A stretch of DNA of 64,000 nucleotides from Oerskovia jenensis. GTDB taxonomy: Bacteria > Actinomycetota > Actinomycetes > Actinomycetales > Cellulomonadaceae. The notes beneath the pieces were generated by a model. That model did no database searches. It was not told the DNA's origin and saw nothing but the letters and a program-made list of their open reading frames with translations. The stretch covers positions 3,658,001 through 3,722,000 of the forward strand of contig NZ_JAFBBO010000001.1 of the NCBI RefSeq assembly GCF_016907235.1, written 5' to 3'. Below, piece after piece: positions 45,280 through 55,015 of the stretch (positions are counted from its first letter, which is position 1; each line of letters starts with the position of its first letter). The position numbers were made by a program, and so were the translations under genes.

Positions 45280-45831
45280 TCAGCGGCCGCCCTGGTAGCG
45301 AGGGTCGATCTCCTCGGGGGTGCGCGCGAGCATGTGCGCGACCTGCTCGACGACGACGTCGCGCACCAGGTCGGACAGGTCGTCGTCGTCGAACGCCCGG
45401 GACTCGACGGGGCGACGGTAGACGACGATGCGGGCCGGCTGCCCGGCGTCGGCGGGGAAGTAGCGCCCGAGCGGGACGCCCGCGTCCTCCCAGGGAGCGG
45501 GGTCCGAAGGGGGGACGTCCTCGACCGCGAACTCGGTGCCGTGGAGCTGTCGGGACCAGTCCCGCTCGAGCAGGCCGATGGTCGCGATCACCTGCTCGTC
45601 GAACTTCTCGCCGCGCGTGCGGTTCGCCGGGGCCGACGGCGGGAGGAGCGGTCCCCGGATACCGCGGCCTCGGCGGTCCCGGCGGCGCGGGTGCGGCCCG
45701 ACGTCGTTGAGGTCCGGGCCGCGGGCAGGGATGCGCAACGAGGCGACGAGCGGTGCGGGGGCGTCGGACGAGGGCTTCTCGGGGCGACGGCGCGAGCCGT
45801 GCGGGGCGGGGGAGGGCGAATGACCGGGCAC
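45280..45831 (-). CDS. Metallopeptidase-family (zincin-like) protein with lost HExxH
   Basis: A 183-residue protein. The C-terminal half (70-183) matches the small zincin family encoded beside whiB2/DUF3499 in actinobacteria: GEKFDEQVIATIGLLERDW, ARIVVYRRPVESRA and LVRDVVVEQVAHMLARTPEE. Where zincins have HExxH, this protein has VEQVAH, so the first zinc-binding His is missing and catalysis by the usual mechanism is unlikely. The N-terminal 70 residues are Pro/Arg-rich. GTG 45831 follows TACGCT by 7 nt. It is divergent from DUF3499. Confidence 0.82.
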   Translation of the reverse strand: MPGHSPSPAPHGSRRRPEKPSSDAPAPLVASLRIPARGPDLNDVGPHPRRRDRRGRGIRGPLLPPSAPANRTRGEKFDEQVIATIGLLERDWSRQLHGTEFAVEDVPPSDPAPWEDAGVPLGRYFPADAGQPARIVVYRRPVESRAFDDDDLSDLVRDVVVEQVAHMLARTPEEIDPRYQGGR

Positions 45832-45838
45832 GCCTCCG

Positions 45839-45844
45839 AGCGTA
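45839..45844 (-). promoter_or_regulatory. Leaderless -10 box TACGCT for zincin gene
   Basis: Minus-strand TACGCT, 7 nt, then GTG at 45831. Confidence 0.5.
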
Positions 45845-45928
45845 GACGAACCGCCGTCCCCGCGCCCCGACCACGACGTGCAGGATGCGCGCCCGGCGTG
45901 TATGGCACCGCGACCACCGTGCAGGGCG

Positions 45929-45934
45929 TAGTGT
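45929..45934 (+). promoter_or_regulatory. Leaderless -10 box TAGTGT for DUF3499 gene
   Basis: TAGTGT, 6 nt, then GTG at 45941, without a Shine-Dalgarno. Confidence 0.55.
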
Positions 45935-45940
45935 CAGCGC

Positions 45941-46294
45941 GTGAGATCCGTCAGACAGTGCTCGCGCACCGCATGCACCCGTGCCTCGGTGGCGACCCTC
46001 ACCTACGTCTACGCGGACTCGACCGCCGTGCTCGGGCCCCTGGCCCACCTGGCCGAGCCCCACAGCTACGACCTCTGCTCGGAGCACGCCGAGCGTCTCA
46101 CGGCCCCCCGCGGGTGGGAGGTCGTTCGTCTCGCGCAGCACTTCGTCGAGACCGGCCCGAGTGCCGACGACCTCTCGGCGCTCGCCGAGGCGGTCCGCGA
46201 GGCGGGCCGTCCGCGCCCCGGCCCCGAGCCCGACGACGTCACCGAGGTCGGGCGGCGAGGTCACCTGCGGGTGCTGCGCGCCGAGGGCGACTGA
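45941..46294 (+). CDS. DUF3499-family protein
   Basis: A 117-residue actinobacterial protein of unknown function. It starts with RQCSRTACTRASVATLTYVY (CxxxxC) and continues HSYDLCSEHAERLTAPRGWEV. The paired Cys and the C-x2-H spacing suggest a zinc-binding fold. It is invariably near whiB2 and manB in related genomes, as here, where manB follows by 34 nt. GTG 45941 follows TAGTGT by 6 nt. Confidence 0.88.
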   Translation: MRSVRQCSRTACTRASVATLTYVYADSTAVLGPLAHLAEPHSYDLCSEHAERLTAPRGWEVVRLAQHFVETGPSADDLSALAEAVREAGRPRPGPEPDDVTEVGRRGHLRVLRAEGD

Positions 46295-46316
46295 ACCCCA
46301 CGCCCCGTTTCCCGGC

Positions 46317-46322
46317 TAGGCT
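46317..46322 (+). promoter_or_regulatory. Leaderless -10 box TAGGCT for manB
   Basis: TAGGCT, 6 nt, then GTG at 46329. It gives manB its own promoter despite the short gap to DUF3499. Confidence 0.6.
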
Positions 46323-46328
46323 GAACCG

Positions 46329-47837
46329 GTGCCCATCGACCTGACCCAGCTGATCAAGGCCTACGACGTCCGAGGCACCGTCCCGGACCAGTTCAACCCG
46401 CAGGTCGCCCGAGCGATCGGCGCGGCGTTCGCCCGCGTCGTCGTCCTGCCCGAGGCCACCACCGAGGGCGAGCCTGCTCCGCGCCCGAGCGTCGCCGTCG
46501 GGCGGGACATGCGTGACAGCGGCCCCGACCTCGTCGACGCGTTCGCCCAGGGACTCGCGGACGCGGGCGTGGACGTGCTGCGGATCGGTCTGTGCTCGAC
46601 CGACGGCCTCTACTACGCGTCGGGCGCGCTGGACATCCCCGGTGCGATGTTCACCGCGTCGCACAACCCCGCGGTCTACAACGGCATCAAGCTGTGCCGT
46701 GCGGGCGCCCGCCCCGTGGGCCAGGACTCGGGTCTGGTCGCGGTGCGCGAGCTCGCCCAGGAGTACCTCGACGGCGAGCTGCCCACCCCGGTCGCGGACC
46801 GAGGCGAGATCACGGGCCGCGACATGCTCGCCGACTACGCGGCGTTCCTGCGCTCGCTCGTGGACCTTCGGGCCATCCGCCCGCTCAAGGTCGTGATCGA
46901 CGCGGGCAACGGCATGGGCGGCTACACGGCCCCTGCGGTCCTGGGGACCGCAGCAGGTCTCGAGGCGCTGCCGCTCGACATCGTGCCCCTGTACTTCGAG
47001 CTCGACGGGACCTTCCCGAACCACGAGGCGAACCCGCTCGACCCCAAGAACCTGGTGGACCTCCAGGCCGCCGTCGTCGAGCACGACGCGGACCTGGGCC
47101 TGGCGTTCGACGGCGACGCCGACCGCTGCTTCGTGATCGACGAGCACGGCGACCCCGTGTCCCCGTCCGCGATCACGGCCCTGGTGGGGCTGCGCGAGGT
47201 CGAGCGCGAGAAGGCCGCCGGGCGGGTCCCGACGATCATCCACAACCTCATCACGTCGCGTGCAGTCCCGGACTTCATGACCGCGGCGGGCGCGAAGGTC
47301 GTCCGCACGCGCGTGGGCCACTCGTTCATCAAGGCGCAGATGGCCGACAACGACGCGGTGTTCGGCGGGGAGCACAGCGCCCACTACTACTTCCGTGACT
47401 TCTTCTTCGCGGACACGGGCATGCTCGCGGCCCTGCACGTGCTCGCGGCCCTGGGCGGGCAGGAGCACCCGTTGTCCGCACTCGCCGAGGTCTACGAGCC
47501 CTACTCGGCGAGCGGCGAGATCAACTCCCAGGTCTCCGACGTCCCCGCCGCCCGGGCCCGGGTGGTCCAGGCGTACGTGACCGAGGAAGGTGCCGGGCCG
47601 GTCGAGGTCGACGAGCTCGACGGCCTCACCGTCTCCCACTGGGGTTCCCACCCGCAGTGGTGGTTCAACCTGCGCGCGTCCAACACCGAGCCGCTGCTGC
47701 GGCTCAACGTCGAGGCCGCGGACGAGGACATCATGGAGAAGGTGCGCGACGACGTCCTGTCGCTCGTCCGTGCCACCGCGAACAACGCCACCGCGAACAA
47801 CGCGACCGCGAACAACGCCACCGACGACGAGAGCTGA
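46329..47837 (+). CDS. manB: Phosphomannomutase/phosphoglucomutase ManB
   Basis: A 502-residue alpha-D-phosphohexomutase that interconverts mannose-6- and mannose-1-phosphate for GDP-mannose. Domain motifs: KAYDVRGTVPDQFNPQVARA, phosphoserine loop FTASHNPAVYNGIKLC, metal-binding LGLAFDGDADRCFVID, sugar-binding GGEHSAHYYFRDFF and phosphate-binding LRASNTEPLLRLNVEA. The last 18 residues are a repeat tail of three NNATA units before DDES. GTG 46329 follows TAGGCT by 6 nt. It feeds mannosyl donors to the glycan genes. Confidence 0.96.
   Translation: MPIDLTQLIKAYDVRGTVPDQFNPQVARAIGAAFARVVVLPEATTEGEPAPRPSVAVGRDMRDSGPDLVDAFAQGLADAGVDVLRIGLCSTDGLYYASGALDIPGAMFTASHNPAVYNGIKLCRAGARPVGQDSGLVAVRELAQEYLDGELPTPVADRGEITGRDMLADYAAFLRSLVDLRAIRPLKVVIDAGNGMGGYTAPAVLGTAAGLEALPLDIVPLYFELDGTFPNHEANPLDPKNLVDLQAAVVEHDADLGLAFDGDADRCFVIDEHGDPVSPSAITALVGLREVEREKAAGRVPTIIHNLITSRAVPDFMTAAGAKVVRTRVGHSFIKAQMADNDAVFGGEHSAHYYFRDFFFADTGMLAALHVLAALGGQEHPLSALAEVYEPYSASGEINSQVSDVPAARARVVQAYVTEEGAGPVEVDELDGLTVSHWGSHPQWWFNLRASNTEPLLRLNVEAADEDIMEKVRDDVLSLVRATANNATANNATANNATDDES
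47775..47819 (+). repeat. Three tandem 15-bp repeats at manB 3' end
   Basis: Three copies of ACCGCGAACAACGCC (the second ends in G) encode TANNA units at the ManB C-terminus beyond the conserved fold. Gain or loss of units keeps frame. Confidence 0.9.
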
Positions 47838-47847
47838 GACCGAGCAC

Positions 47848-48066
47848 ATGAGCAACGACACGACGCCGAGCACCCCTGAGGCCGTCACCCTCGACGCATG
47901 GGTCCGCGAGGCGCTGCGGTGCCCCGTGACCGGAGCCACCCTCGTGGACGGCACGGCCCCGGACGGCAGCCCCGAGCTGCACTCGACGGACCCGGAGCGG
48001 CCGCTCGCCTACCCGGTGCGCGACGGCATCCCCGTCCTGCTCGAGGGGGACGCGCGGTCCCTCTGA
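47848..48066 (+). CDS. Trm112-family small protein
   Basis: A 72-residue protein with WVREALRCPVTGATLVDGT and a typical YPVRDGIPVLLEGDA end, as in bacterial Trm112-like (YcaR-type) proteins. The usual two CxxC pairs are reduced to one visible Cys, so zinc binding is doubtful. In eukaryotes and archaea Trm112 activates methyltransferases; the bacterial role is unclear. ATG 47848 lies 10 nt after the manB stop and is in the manB operon. A 13-bp hairpin terminator follows. Confidence 0.85.
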   Translation: MSNDTTPSTPEAVTLDAWVREALRCPVTGATLVDGTAPDGSPELHSTDPERPLAYPVRDGIPVLLEGDARSL

Positions 48067-48096
48067 GGACCTGCGGCCGTCGAGGGACGACGACCA

Positions 48097-48128
48097 CGAG
48101 CCCGGCCCCCCTGACGGGGCCGGGCTCG
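48097..48128 (+). terminator. Hairpin terminator of the manB operon
   Basis: Arms 48097-48109 and 48116-48128 form a perfect 13-bp stem with a 6-nt loop. Confidence 0.75.
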
Positions 48129-48238
48129 CGGCGTGTTCCCACGCTCCTCGTCCTGCCGTGCGGCCCGCGGTGCGATGCTGGACCGAGCACGCGCCACGGG
48201 CCGGACCCGCGTCGTCCGAGTCGAAGGAGAGCCACGAC

Positions 48239-49177
48239 ATGTCAGCTCATGGAGGCAACCGGGCGGTGATCGCGGCCCTGCTCGCGAACATGGGCATCGC
48301 GGTCACCAAGTTCATCGCCTGGGGACTCACGGGGGCGTCGTCGATGCTCGCCGAGGGGGTCCACTCGCTCGCCGACTCGGGCAACCAGGCGCTGCTCCTG
48401 CTGGGCGGCAAGAAGTCCCGGCGGGCGGCGGACGAGGAGCACCCGTTCGGCTACGGGCGCGAGCGGTACGTCTACGCGTTCATCGTCTCGATCGTGCTGT
48501 TCACGGTCGGTGGCCTGTTCGCGCTCTACGAGGCCTGGCACAAGTGGGAGGACCCGCACCCCATCACCGAGTGGCAGTGGGTGCCCATCGCGGTGCTGCT
48601 GGTGGCGATCGGCATGGAGGGGTTCTCGTTCCGCACCGCGATCCGCGAGTCGAACACCGTGCGAGGCCAGCAGTCGTGGCCCTCGTTCGTGCGCAACGCC
48701 AAGGCGCCCGAGCTTCCCGTGGTGCTGCTCGAGGACTTCGGTGCGCTGATCGGCCTCGTCCTGGCCCTCGGCGGGGTGGGCCTGACCCTGGTCACGGACG
48801 ACGGACGCTACGACGCCGCGGGAACCGCGTGCATCGGCATCCTGCTGGTCCTCATCGCGATCGTGCTGGCCGTGGAGACCAAGTCGCTCCTGCTCGGAGA
48901 AGCGGCGAGCCGTGACGACGTCGCCGCGATCCGCGCGGCCCTCGTGGGAGAGGGCGTCGCGTCCGTGATCCACCTCAAGACGCTGCACCTCGGGCCCGAG
49001 GAGCTGCTCGTCGCGGCCAAGATCGAGGTCACCGCGACCGCGGACGGGGCGTCGATCGCCCGCGCGATCGACGCCGCCGAGGTCCGCGTCCGCGCGGCGG
49101 TGCCCATCGCGCACGCCATCTACCTCGAGCCGGACCTGCGCCGGGCGGAGCCCGCGCCCGACATCCCGACGGCGTAG
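48239..49177 (+). CDS. Cation diffusion facilitator family transporter
   Basis: A 312-residue CDF protein with about five to six membrane helices and a C-terminal cytoplasmic domain. The metal-binding helix carries EGVHSLADSGNQAL (HxxxD), followed by DEEHPFGYGRERYVYAF. The second site region is VVLLEDFGALIGLVLA (ExxxD-like). It probably exports zinc or a similar divalent ion using the proton gradient. ATG 48239 has AAGGAGA 8 nt upstream. It is transcribed alone, with hairpins on both sides. Confidence 0.9.
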   Translation: MSAHGGNRAVIAALLANMGIAVTKFIAWGLTGASSMLAEGVHSLADSGNQALLLLGGKKSRRAADEEHPFGYGRERYVYAFIVSIVLFTVGGLFALYEAWHKWEDPHPITEWQWVPIAVLLVAIGMEGFSFRTAIRESNTVRGQQSWPSFVRNAKAPELPVVLLEDFGALIGLVLALGGVGLTLVTDDGRYDAAGTACIGILLVLIAIVLAVETKSLLLGEAASRDDVAAIRAALVGEGVASVIHLKTLHLGPEELLVAAKIEVTATADGASIARAIDAAEVRVRAAVPIAHAIYLEPDLRRAEPAPDIPTA

Positions 49178-49190
49178 CGCGAGTCCGCTG

Positions 49191-49240
49191 CCCGACGGCG
49201 GAGGTGGGCTCCGGCGCGCGAGCCCGCCTCCGCCGTCGGG
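49191..49240 (+). terminator. Hairpin terminator after CDF gene
   Basis: Arms 49191-49210 and 49221-49240 form a 20-bp stem with one G-T mismatch and a 10-nt loop. Confidence 0.75.
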
Positions 49241-49253
49241 CCCGGGACGCGCC

Positions 49254-49287
49254 AGAGGCCGGCACCCCGCAGGGGGTGCCGGCCTCT
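49254..49287 (-). terminator. Hairpin terminator after betaine-binding protein gene
   Basis: Arms 49254-49268 and 49273-49287 form a perfect 15-bp stem with a 4-nt loop, about 20 nt past the stop at 49308. Confidence 0.8.
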
Positions 49288-49307
49288 CGTGTTCGTCCCG
49301 AGGAGGC

Positions 49308-50228
49308 TCAGGCCTCCGCGGCGGCCTTGAGGTCGTCGACGAACGTCGGGTTGGCGTCGAGCCACTCGCGCACCGAGGCGTCGTTGTCCGCGCCCTCGTT
49401 CTCGTTGAACATGATGTTCTCGAGCGAGAAGAGCTGCTCGTCGCTCAGCGTGAGCGCGGAGATCCACGACGCGACGTCGGGGTGGTCCTCGGTGAAGCCC
49501 GTGCGGGCGACCGAGTGGATCTTCTCGGCCTCGCCCATGGCGCCCTCGGGGTCCTCGAGGTCCTTGACGGGGAAGGCGTCGTAGGCCCAGTGCGGGCGCC
49601 ACAGCGTGACGGCGACGTTCTCGCCCGCGTCGGTCGCGCCCTTGAGCTCGGCGAGCATGGCCGGGGTCGAGGAGATGACGAAGTCCAGACCCTCCAGGCC
49701 GTAGGCCGGGATGGCCTCGTCCTGCGTGATGCGGGTCAGGCCCGCACCGGACTCGATGCCGACGATGCGGTTGCCGAACAGGTCGGCGTTCGCGGCGAGC
49801 TCGTCGATGCTGTCGATCGGCGCGTCCTCGTTGACGGCGATGGTCAGCTTGGCGTCGTCGTACCAGTAGCCGAGGTCCTCGAGGTCGTCGCCGTACTGCT
49901 TCTTGTAGTCGGCGTGCGTGAGGGGCAGCCACATGTCGAAGTTGACGTCGAAGTCGCCTCCGGCCATGCCCGTGTAGACGACGCCGGGGTCGGCCGTCTC
50001 GGTGCGGACGGTGTAGCCCTCGTCCTCGAGGATGGCCTTGAACAGGTGCGACACCGCGATGCCCTCGTCCCAGCCCGAGTGGATCGCGATCGTGATGTCC
50101 TTGTCGGCCCCGCCTCCGGAGCCGGCGTCGGTGCCCGAGGCGCAGGCCGACAGGCCGAGCCCGAGGGCGAGCGTGGACGCGACGATCGCGGTGCGACGAC
50201 GAGCCTGGTGGTGACGTGCGGGAGACAT
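49308..50228 (-). CDS. Glycine betaine ABC transporter substrate-binding lipoprotein
   Basis: A 306-residue lipoprotein of the OpuAC/ProX family. The signal peptide ends in the lipobox LSAC (Cys at about 29). ITIAIHSGWDEGIAVSHLF, FDVNFDMWLPLTHADYKK, and VTLWRPHWAYDAFPVKDL contain the aromatic residues (Trp, Tyr) that cage quaternary ammonium groups. It is the last gene of the importer operon, 132 nt after the permease gene, with a hairpin in that gap that may set the relative amount of binding protein. Confidence 0.93.
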   Translation of the reverse strand: MSPARHHQARRRTAIVASTLALGLGLSACASGTDAGSGGGADKDITIAIHSGWDEGIAVSHLFKAILEDEGYTVRTETADPGVVYTGMAGGDFDVNFDMWLPLTHADYKKQYGDDLEDLGYWYDDAKLTIAVNEDAPIDSIDELAANADLFGNRIVGIESGAGLTRITQDEAIPAYGLEGLDFVISSTPAMLAELKGATDAGENVAVTLWRPHWAYDAFPVKDLEDPEGAMGEAEKIHSVARTGFTEDHPDVASWISALTLSDEQLFSLENIMFNENEGADNDASVREWLDANPTFVDDLKAAAEA

Positions 50229-50320
50229 GGTGTCCTTCCTTCGGTGGGCAGGCCGCAGGTACGGCGGTGCCCGCCTGGGTTGGTGGTGGTACGGGAAGCG
50301 TGGGGTGGTGCGGTGCGGGG

Positions 50321-50352
50321 GTCGGGGCCGGACGACGGGTGCCGGCCCCGAC
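50321..50352 (-). other. Stem-loop between betaine permease and binding-protein genes
   Basis: Arms 50321-50331 and 50342-50352 form a perfect 11-bp GC stem with a 10-nt loop inside the operon. It could partially terminate or stabilise mRNA ends. Confidence 0.5.
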
Positions 50353-50361
50353 CGGGGCGTC

Positions 50362-51233
50362 TCAGACCGCGGTGGCCGCGAGGGCCTTGGCGACGGGCGA
50401 GCGCGTGCTGAGGGCCGAGGTCACGCGGTCGAGGAAGATCGCGAGGATCACGACCGACAGACCCGCCTCGAAGCCGAGCGAGATGTTGACCCGCTGGAGG
50501 GCCGCGACGACGTCGCGTCCCAGGCCGGCCGCGCCGACCATACCGGAGATCACGACCATCGAGAGCGAGAGCATGATGACCTGGTTGACGCCCGCCATGA
50601 TGGTCGGCATCGCGAGGGGGAGCTGGATCTGGCGCAGGATGCGCCCCGGCGTGGAGCCGAACGCGTGCCCGGCCTCGACGACCTCCCGATCGACCTGACG
50701 GATGCCCAGCTCGGTGAAGCGGACGCCGGGAGCGAGCGCGAACACGACGGTCGCGACGATGCCCGGGACGGCTCCCGTGAGGAAGATGATGACCGTCGGG
50801 ATGAGGTACACGAACGCGGGCATCGTCTGCATGAAGTCGAGCACGGGGCGCAGGACCCGCGAGACGGTGTCGTTGCGGGCGGCCCAGATGCCCAGCGGGA
50901 TGCCGATGAGCAGCGCGATCGCGCTCGCGACGAGCACGAGCGCCAGCGTGTCCATGGCGTTGTCCCACTGGTCGACGCTCGCGATGACGACGAATCCGAC
51001 GAGGGCCGTGACGCCCAGCTTCCAGCCCTTGGCGAAGAACGCCAGGGCTGCGAGCACGAGGGCGACGACGAGGAAGGGCGGACCCTGGAGCACTGCGGCG
51101 AGAGCGTCGTAGCAGCCCAGCAGGACGTCCTTGACGACCGCGAAGAACGGCTTGAACGTCGCGGTCAGCCATTCGACGAAGACGGCGACCCAGTCGCCGA
51201 GGGGCACACGGGGGACGAACGTGTCGGTGGTGC

Positions 51234-51237
<4 letters not shown>
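50362..51237 (-). CDS. Glycine betaine ABC transporter permease
   Basis: A 291-residue permease of the OpuAB/ProW family with about six to seven helices. Visible: PVLDFMQTMPAFVYLIP and the EAA loop VEAGHAFGSTPGRILRQIQLP, then MIMLSLSMVVISGMVGAAGLG-type ending (VIMLSLSMVVISGMVGA). GTG 51237 overlaps the ATPase gene stop by 4 nt (GTGA), so both are coupled. It imports glycine betaine or proline betaine as osmoprotectant. Confidence 0.93.
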
Positions 51238-52658
<1,421 letters not shown>

Positions 52659-52966
52659 GCTGGCGGGTCTCGCCACCTTCCAGGTGTCGTGGCGGGTCCG
52701 GAACGCTCCGTGGAGGGCGCCAGGGTGACCTGGCTGCGACCTCCCGGTGCGCTCAGCGCCGCAAGGCGCGTCACGGTCCACCGGATCGAGGCCCGCTGCC
52801 GGGGGCCACCCGGGTGGGTGGCCGCCGCGAGAGGCTGCGGGCCGTGACCGGCCTCCGAGCGGCGTGTGCCGAGGGTGGCGGGTCGATCTGTCTCTAGCAC
52901 CCTGCCCGATCCGAGGCCGAATTGCTACCGAGTGACCGGTGTGCATGGTGGTTTCGAGGGTGACGC

Positions 52967-53046
52967 TTGACTGTTCAATCGTTGCTAGCGTGCGGCTTTG
53001 ACCGTTCGTGGGATCGTTATCGCTTCGTGATCTTGAAATGGTCAAG
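52967..53046. promoter_or_regulatory. Repeated operator-like motifs in low-GC patch
   Basis: TTGACTGTTC (52967-52976) and TTGACCGTTC (52998-53007) are direct repeats 31 bp apart (about three helix turns). CTTGA-N5-TCAAG (53032-53046) is an inverted repeat in the same patch, and a reverse-oriented partial copy lies at 53072-53085. The arrangement suggests binding by a multimeric regulator of the divergent genes. The first TTGACT could also be a -35 box. Confidence 0.4.
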
Positions 53047-53219
53047 GAGTTTTGCTATCCCGCGGGCGCGCGAACAGTTGAACGGTGCGCCGGGAGGACG
53101 GTGCGCCTGTCGAGGGTGGTGGACCGTCCCGCCGAGGGGGGCGGGGGCGCCTCGGAGCCCGGCAGGGCGCGGTCGGGGGTCGTCGTGGTCACCCGCCGCG
53201 TCCGGTGACTCACCCCCGG

Positions 53220-53225
53220 TACTCT
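53220..53225 (+). promoter_or_regulatory. Candidate -10 box TACTCT for sahH
   Basis: TACTCT about 36 nt before the sahH ATG; the predicted leader contains GGAG 4 nt before the start. No clear -35. Confidence 0.4.
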
Positions 53226-53260
53226 GGAGCGACACCGTCGGAACCGTCGTTCGGAGCACC

Positions 53261-54784
53261 ATGTCTTCTGCCACGCCCACCGCCCAGGCCTCCTTCGACG
53301 AGGTCCCCGGCAGCTACAAGGTCCGCGACCTGGCCCTCGCCGAAGCGGGCCGTCACCAGATCCGCCTCGCCGAGCACGAGATGCCGGGCCTCATGGCGCT
53401 GCGCGCCGAGTTCGGCGAGTCGAAGCCGCTCGCCGGCGCGCGCATCGCGGGTTCGCTCCACATGACGGTCCAGACCGCCGTGCTCATCGAGACCCTCGTG
53501 GCCCTCGGTGCGCAGGTGCGCTGGGCGAGCTGCAACATCTTCTCGACGCAGGACGAGGCCGCCGCGGCGATCGTCGTCGGCCCCTACGGCACGCCCGAGG
53601 ACCCCCAGGGCGTCCCGGTCTTCGCGTGGAAGGGCGAGAGCCTCGAGGAGTACTGGGACTGCACCGAGCAGATCCTGCTCTGGCCGGGTGACGAGGGTGC
53701 GAACCTCATCCTCGACGACGGCGGCGACGCCACGATGCTCGTCCACCTGGGCCTGCAGTACGAGCGCCTCGGCACCGTCCCCCCGGACACCCTGCCGGGC
53801 GAGCCCGACCACACGCACGAGATGAACGTCGTGCGCTCGGTCCTGCGTCGTGCGCTCGCGGCCGACCCGCTGCGCTGGACGGGCATCGCGGAGCAGCTGC
53901 TCGGCGTGACCGAGGAGACGACCACGGGCGTGCACCGCCTGTACCAGCTCGCCGAGTCGGGCGAGCTGCTCTTCCCGGCGATCAACGTCAACGACTCGGT
54001 CACCAAGTCGAAGTTCGACAACAAGTACGGCATCCGCCACTCGCTGCCCGACGGCATCAACCGTGCGACCGACGTCCTCATGGGCGGCAAGGTCGCGTTC
54101 GTCGCGGGCTACGGCGACGTGGGCAAGGGCGCTGCCGAGGCGTTCCGTGGCCAGGGCGCGCGCGTCATCGTGTCCGAGGTCGACCCGATCTGCGCGCTGC
54201 AGGCCGCGATGGACGGCTTCCAGGTCGCGCGCATCGAGGACGTCCTGGGTGAGGCCGACTTCTTCATCACGACCACGGGCAACAAGGACGTGGTCACGGC
54301 CGAGCACATGGCCGCGATGAAGAACAAGGCGATCGTCGGGAACATCGGTCACTTCGACAACGAGATCGACATGGCCGGGCTCGCCGAGATCCCGGGCGTC
54401 ACGCGCACCGAGATCAAGCCTCAGGTCCACGAGTGGACGTTCCCCGCCGGCGCGGGCGAGGACCCGCGCTCGATCATCGTCCTGTCGGAGGGACGCCTGC
54501 TCAACCTGGGCAACGCGACGGGCCACCCGTCGTTCGTCATGAGCAACTCGTTCTCGAACCAGGTCATCGGCCAGATCGAGCTCTTCGAGGACAGCAAGCG
54601 CCCGGAGGGCGAGCGGACCTACGAGCGCCAGGTCTACCGCCTGCCCAAGGTCCTCGACGAGAAGGTCGCGCGTCTGCACCTCGACGCGCTGGGCGTGCGC
54701 CTCACCGAGCTCTCGAAGAACCAGGCGGACTACCTCGGCATCCCCGTCGAGGGGCCGTACAAGCCGGAGCACTACCGCTACTGA
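53261..54784 (+). CDS. sahH: Adenosylhomocysteinase SahH
   Basis: A 507-residue NAD-dependent hydrolase that cleaves S-adenosylhomocysteine to adenosine and homocysteine, removing the product inhibitor of all methyltransferases. Visible: [69 protein letters not shown]-binding [30 protein letters not shown] and the C-terminal KPEHYRY contributed to the neighbour subunit. ATG 53261 has GGAG 4 nt upstream and matches family N-termini; the frame is open back to 52967 by chance. Confidence 0.98.
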   Translation: MSSATPTAQASFDEVPGSYKVRDLALAEAGRHQIRLAEHEMPGLMALRAEFGESKPLAGARIAGSLHMTVQTAVLIETLVALGAQVRWASCNIFSTQDEAAAAIVVGPYGTPEDPQGVPVFAWKGESLEEYWDCTEQILLWPGDEGANLILDDGGDATMLVHLGLQYERLGTVPPDTLPGEPDHTHEMNVVRSVLRRALAADPLRWTGIAEQLLGVTEETTTGVHRLYQLAESGELLFPAINVNDSVTKSKFDNKYGIRHSLPDGINRATDVLMGGKVAFVAGYGDVGKGAAEAFRGQGARVIVSEVDPICALQAAMDGFQVARIEDVLGEADFFITTTGNKDVVTAEHMAAMKNKAIVGNIGHFDNEIDMAGLAEIPGVTRTEIKPQVHEWTFPAGAGEDPRSIIVLSEGRLLNLGNATGHPSFVMSNSFSNQVIGQIELFEDSKRPEGERTYERQVYRLPKVLDEKVARLHLDALGVRLTELSKNQADYLGIPVEGPYKPEHYRY

Positions 54785-54813
54785 GCGGACGCGTGAGCCC
54801 CTGAGAAGGGGTC

Positions 54814-54863
54814 CCGACGGCGGAGGGCCGGGTTCCCCAGGGAGCCCGGCCCTCCGCCGTCGG
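54814..54863 (+). terminator. Hairpin terminator after sahH
   Basis: Arms 54814-54832 and 54845-54863 form a perfect 19-bp stem with a 12-nt loop, 30 nt after the sahH stop. Confidence 0.85.
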
Positions 54864-55015
54864 TCGTGGTGGGCGCCCGCCCGGTCCCCGTCGGCGTCGG
54901 GGGCGGTCACCGGTGGCGAGCGGGGGCGGGGCCCTCGGCGGCCGGTGCCATCGTGGGCGCTCTGCGTCGTCCTGCGCAAGGATGGGTCCCAGCAGCGCGC
55001 TGACAGGAGAAGACG

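Larger units (their letters stand above)
52659..53260. other. Long divergent regulatory region between betaine importer and sahH
   Basis: This 602-base gap contains no convincing gene. Its middle (52910-53060) is strikingly less GC-rich than its surroundings and carries repeated TTGAC(C/T)GTTC words and a CTTGA/TCAAG inverted repeat (53032-53046). A TACTCT -10 candidate for sahH is at 53220-53225. I looked for an S-adenosylhomocysteine riboswitch before sahH and saw no convincing match. Confidence 0.5.

Noticed and set aside
47848-48066. Pseudogene call for the Trm112-like gene because Cys pairs are missing
   Set aside because: The frame is intact, well placed in the manB operon and keeps the family ending; bacterial members often lack full zinc sites.
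52967-53260. 98-codon N-terminal extension of SahH
   Set aside because: The extension covers an AT-richer regulatory patch and the -10 candidate; family proteins start near the ATG at 53261.
53080-53260. S-adenosylhomocysteine riboswitch before sahH
   Set aside because: I saw no match to the conserved core or pseudoknot pattern of that riboswitch. A covariance-model search would settle it.
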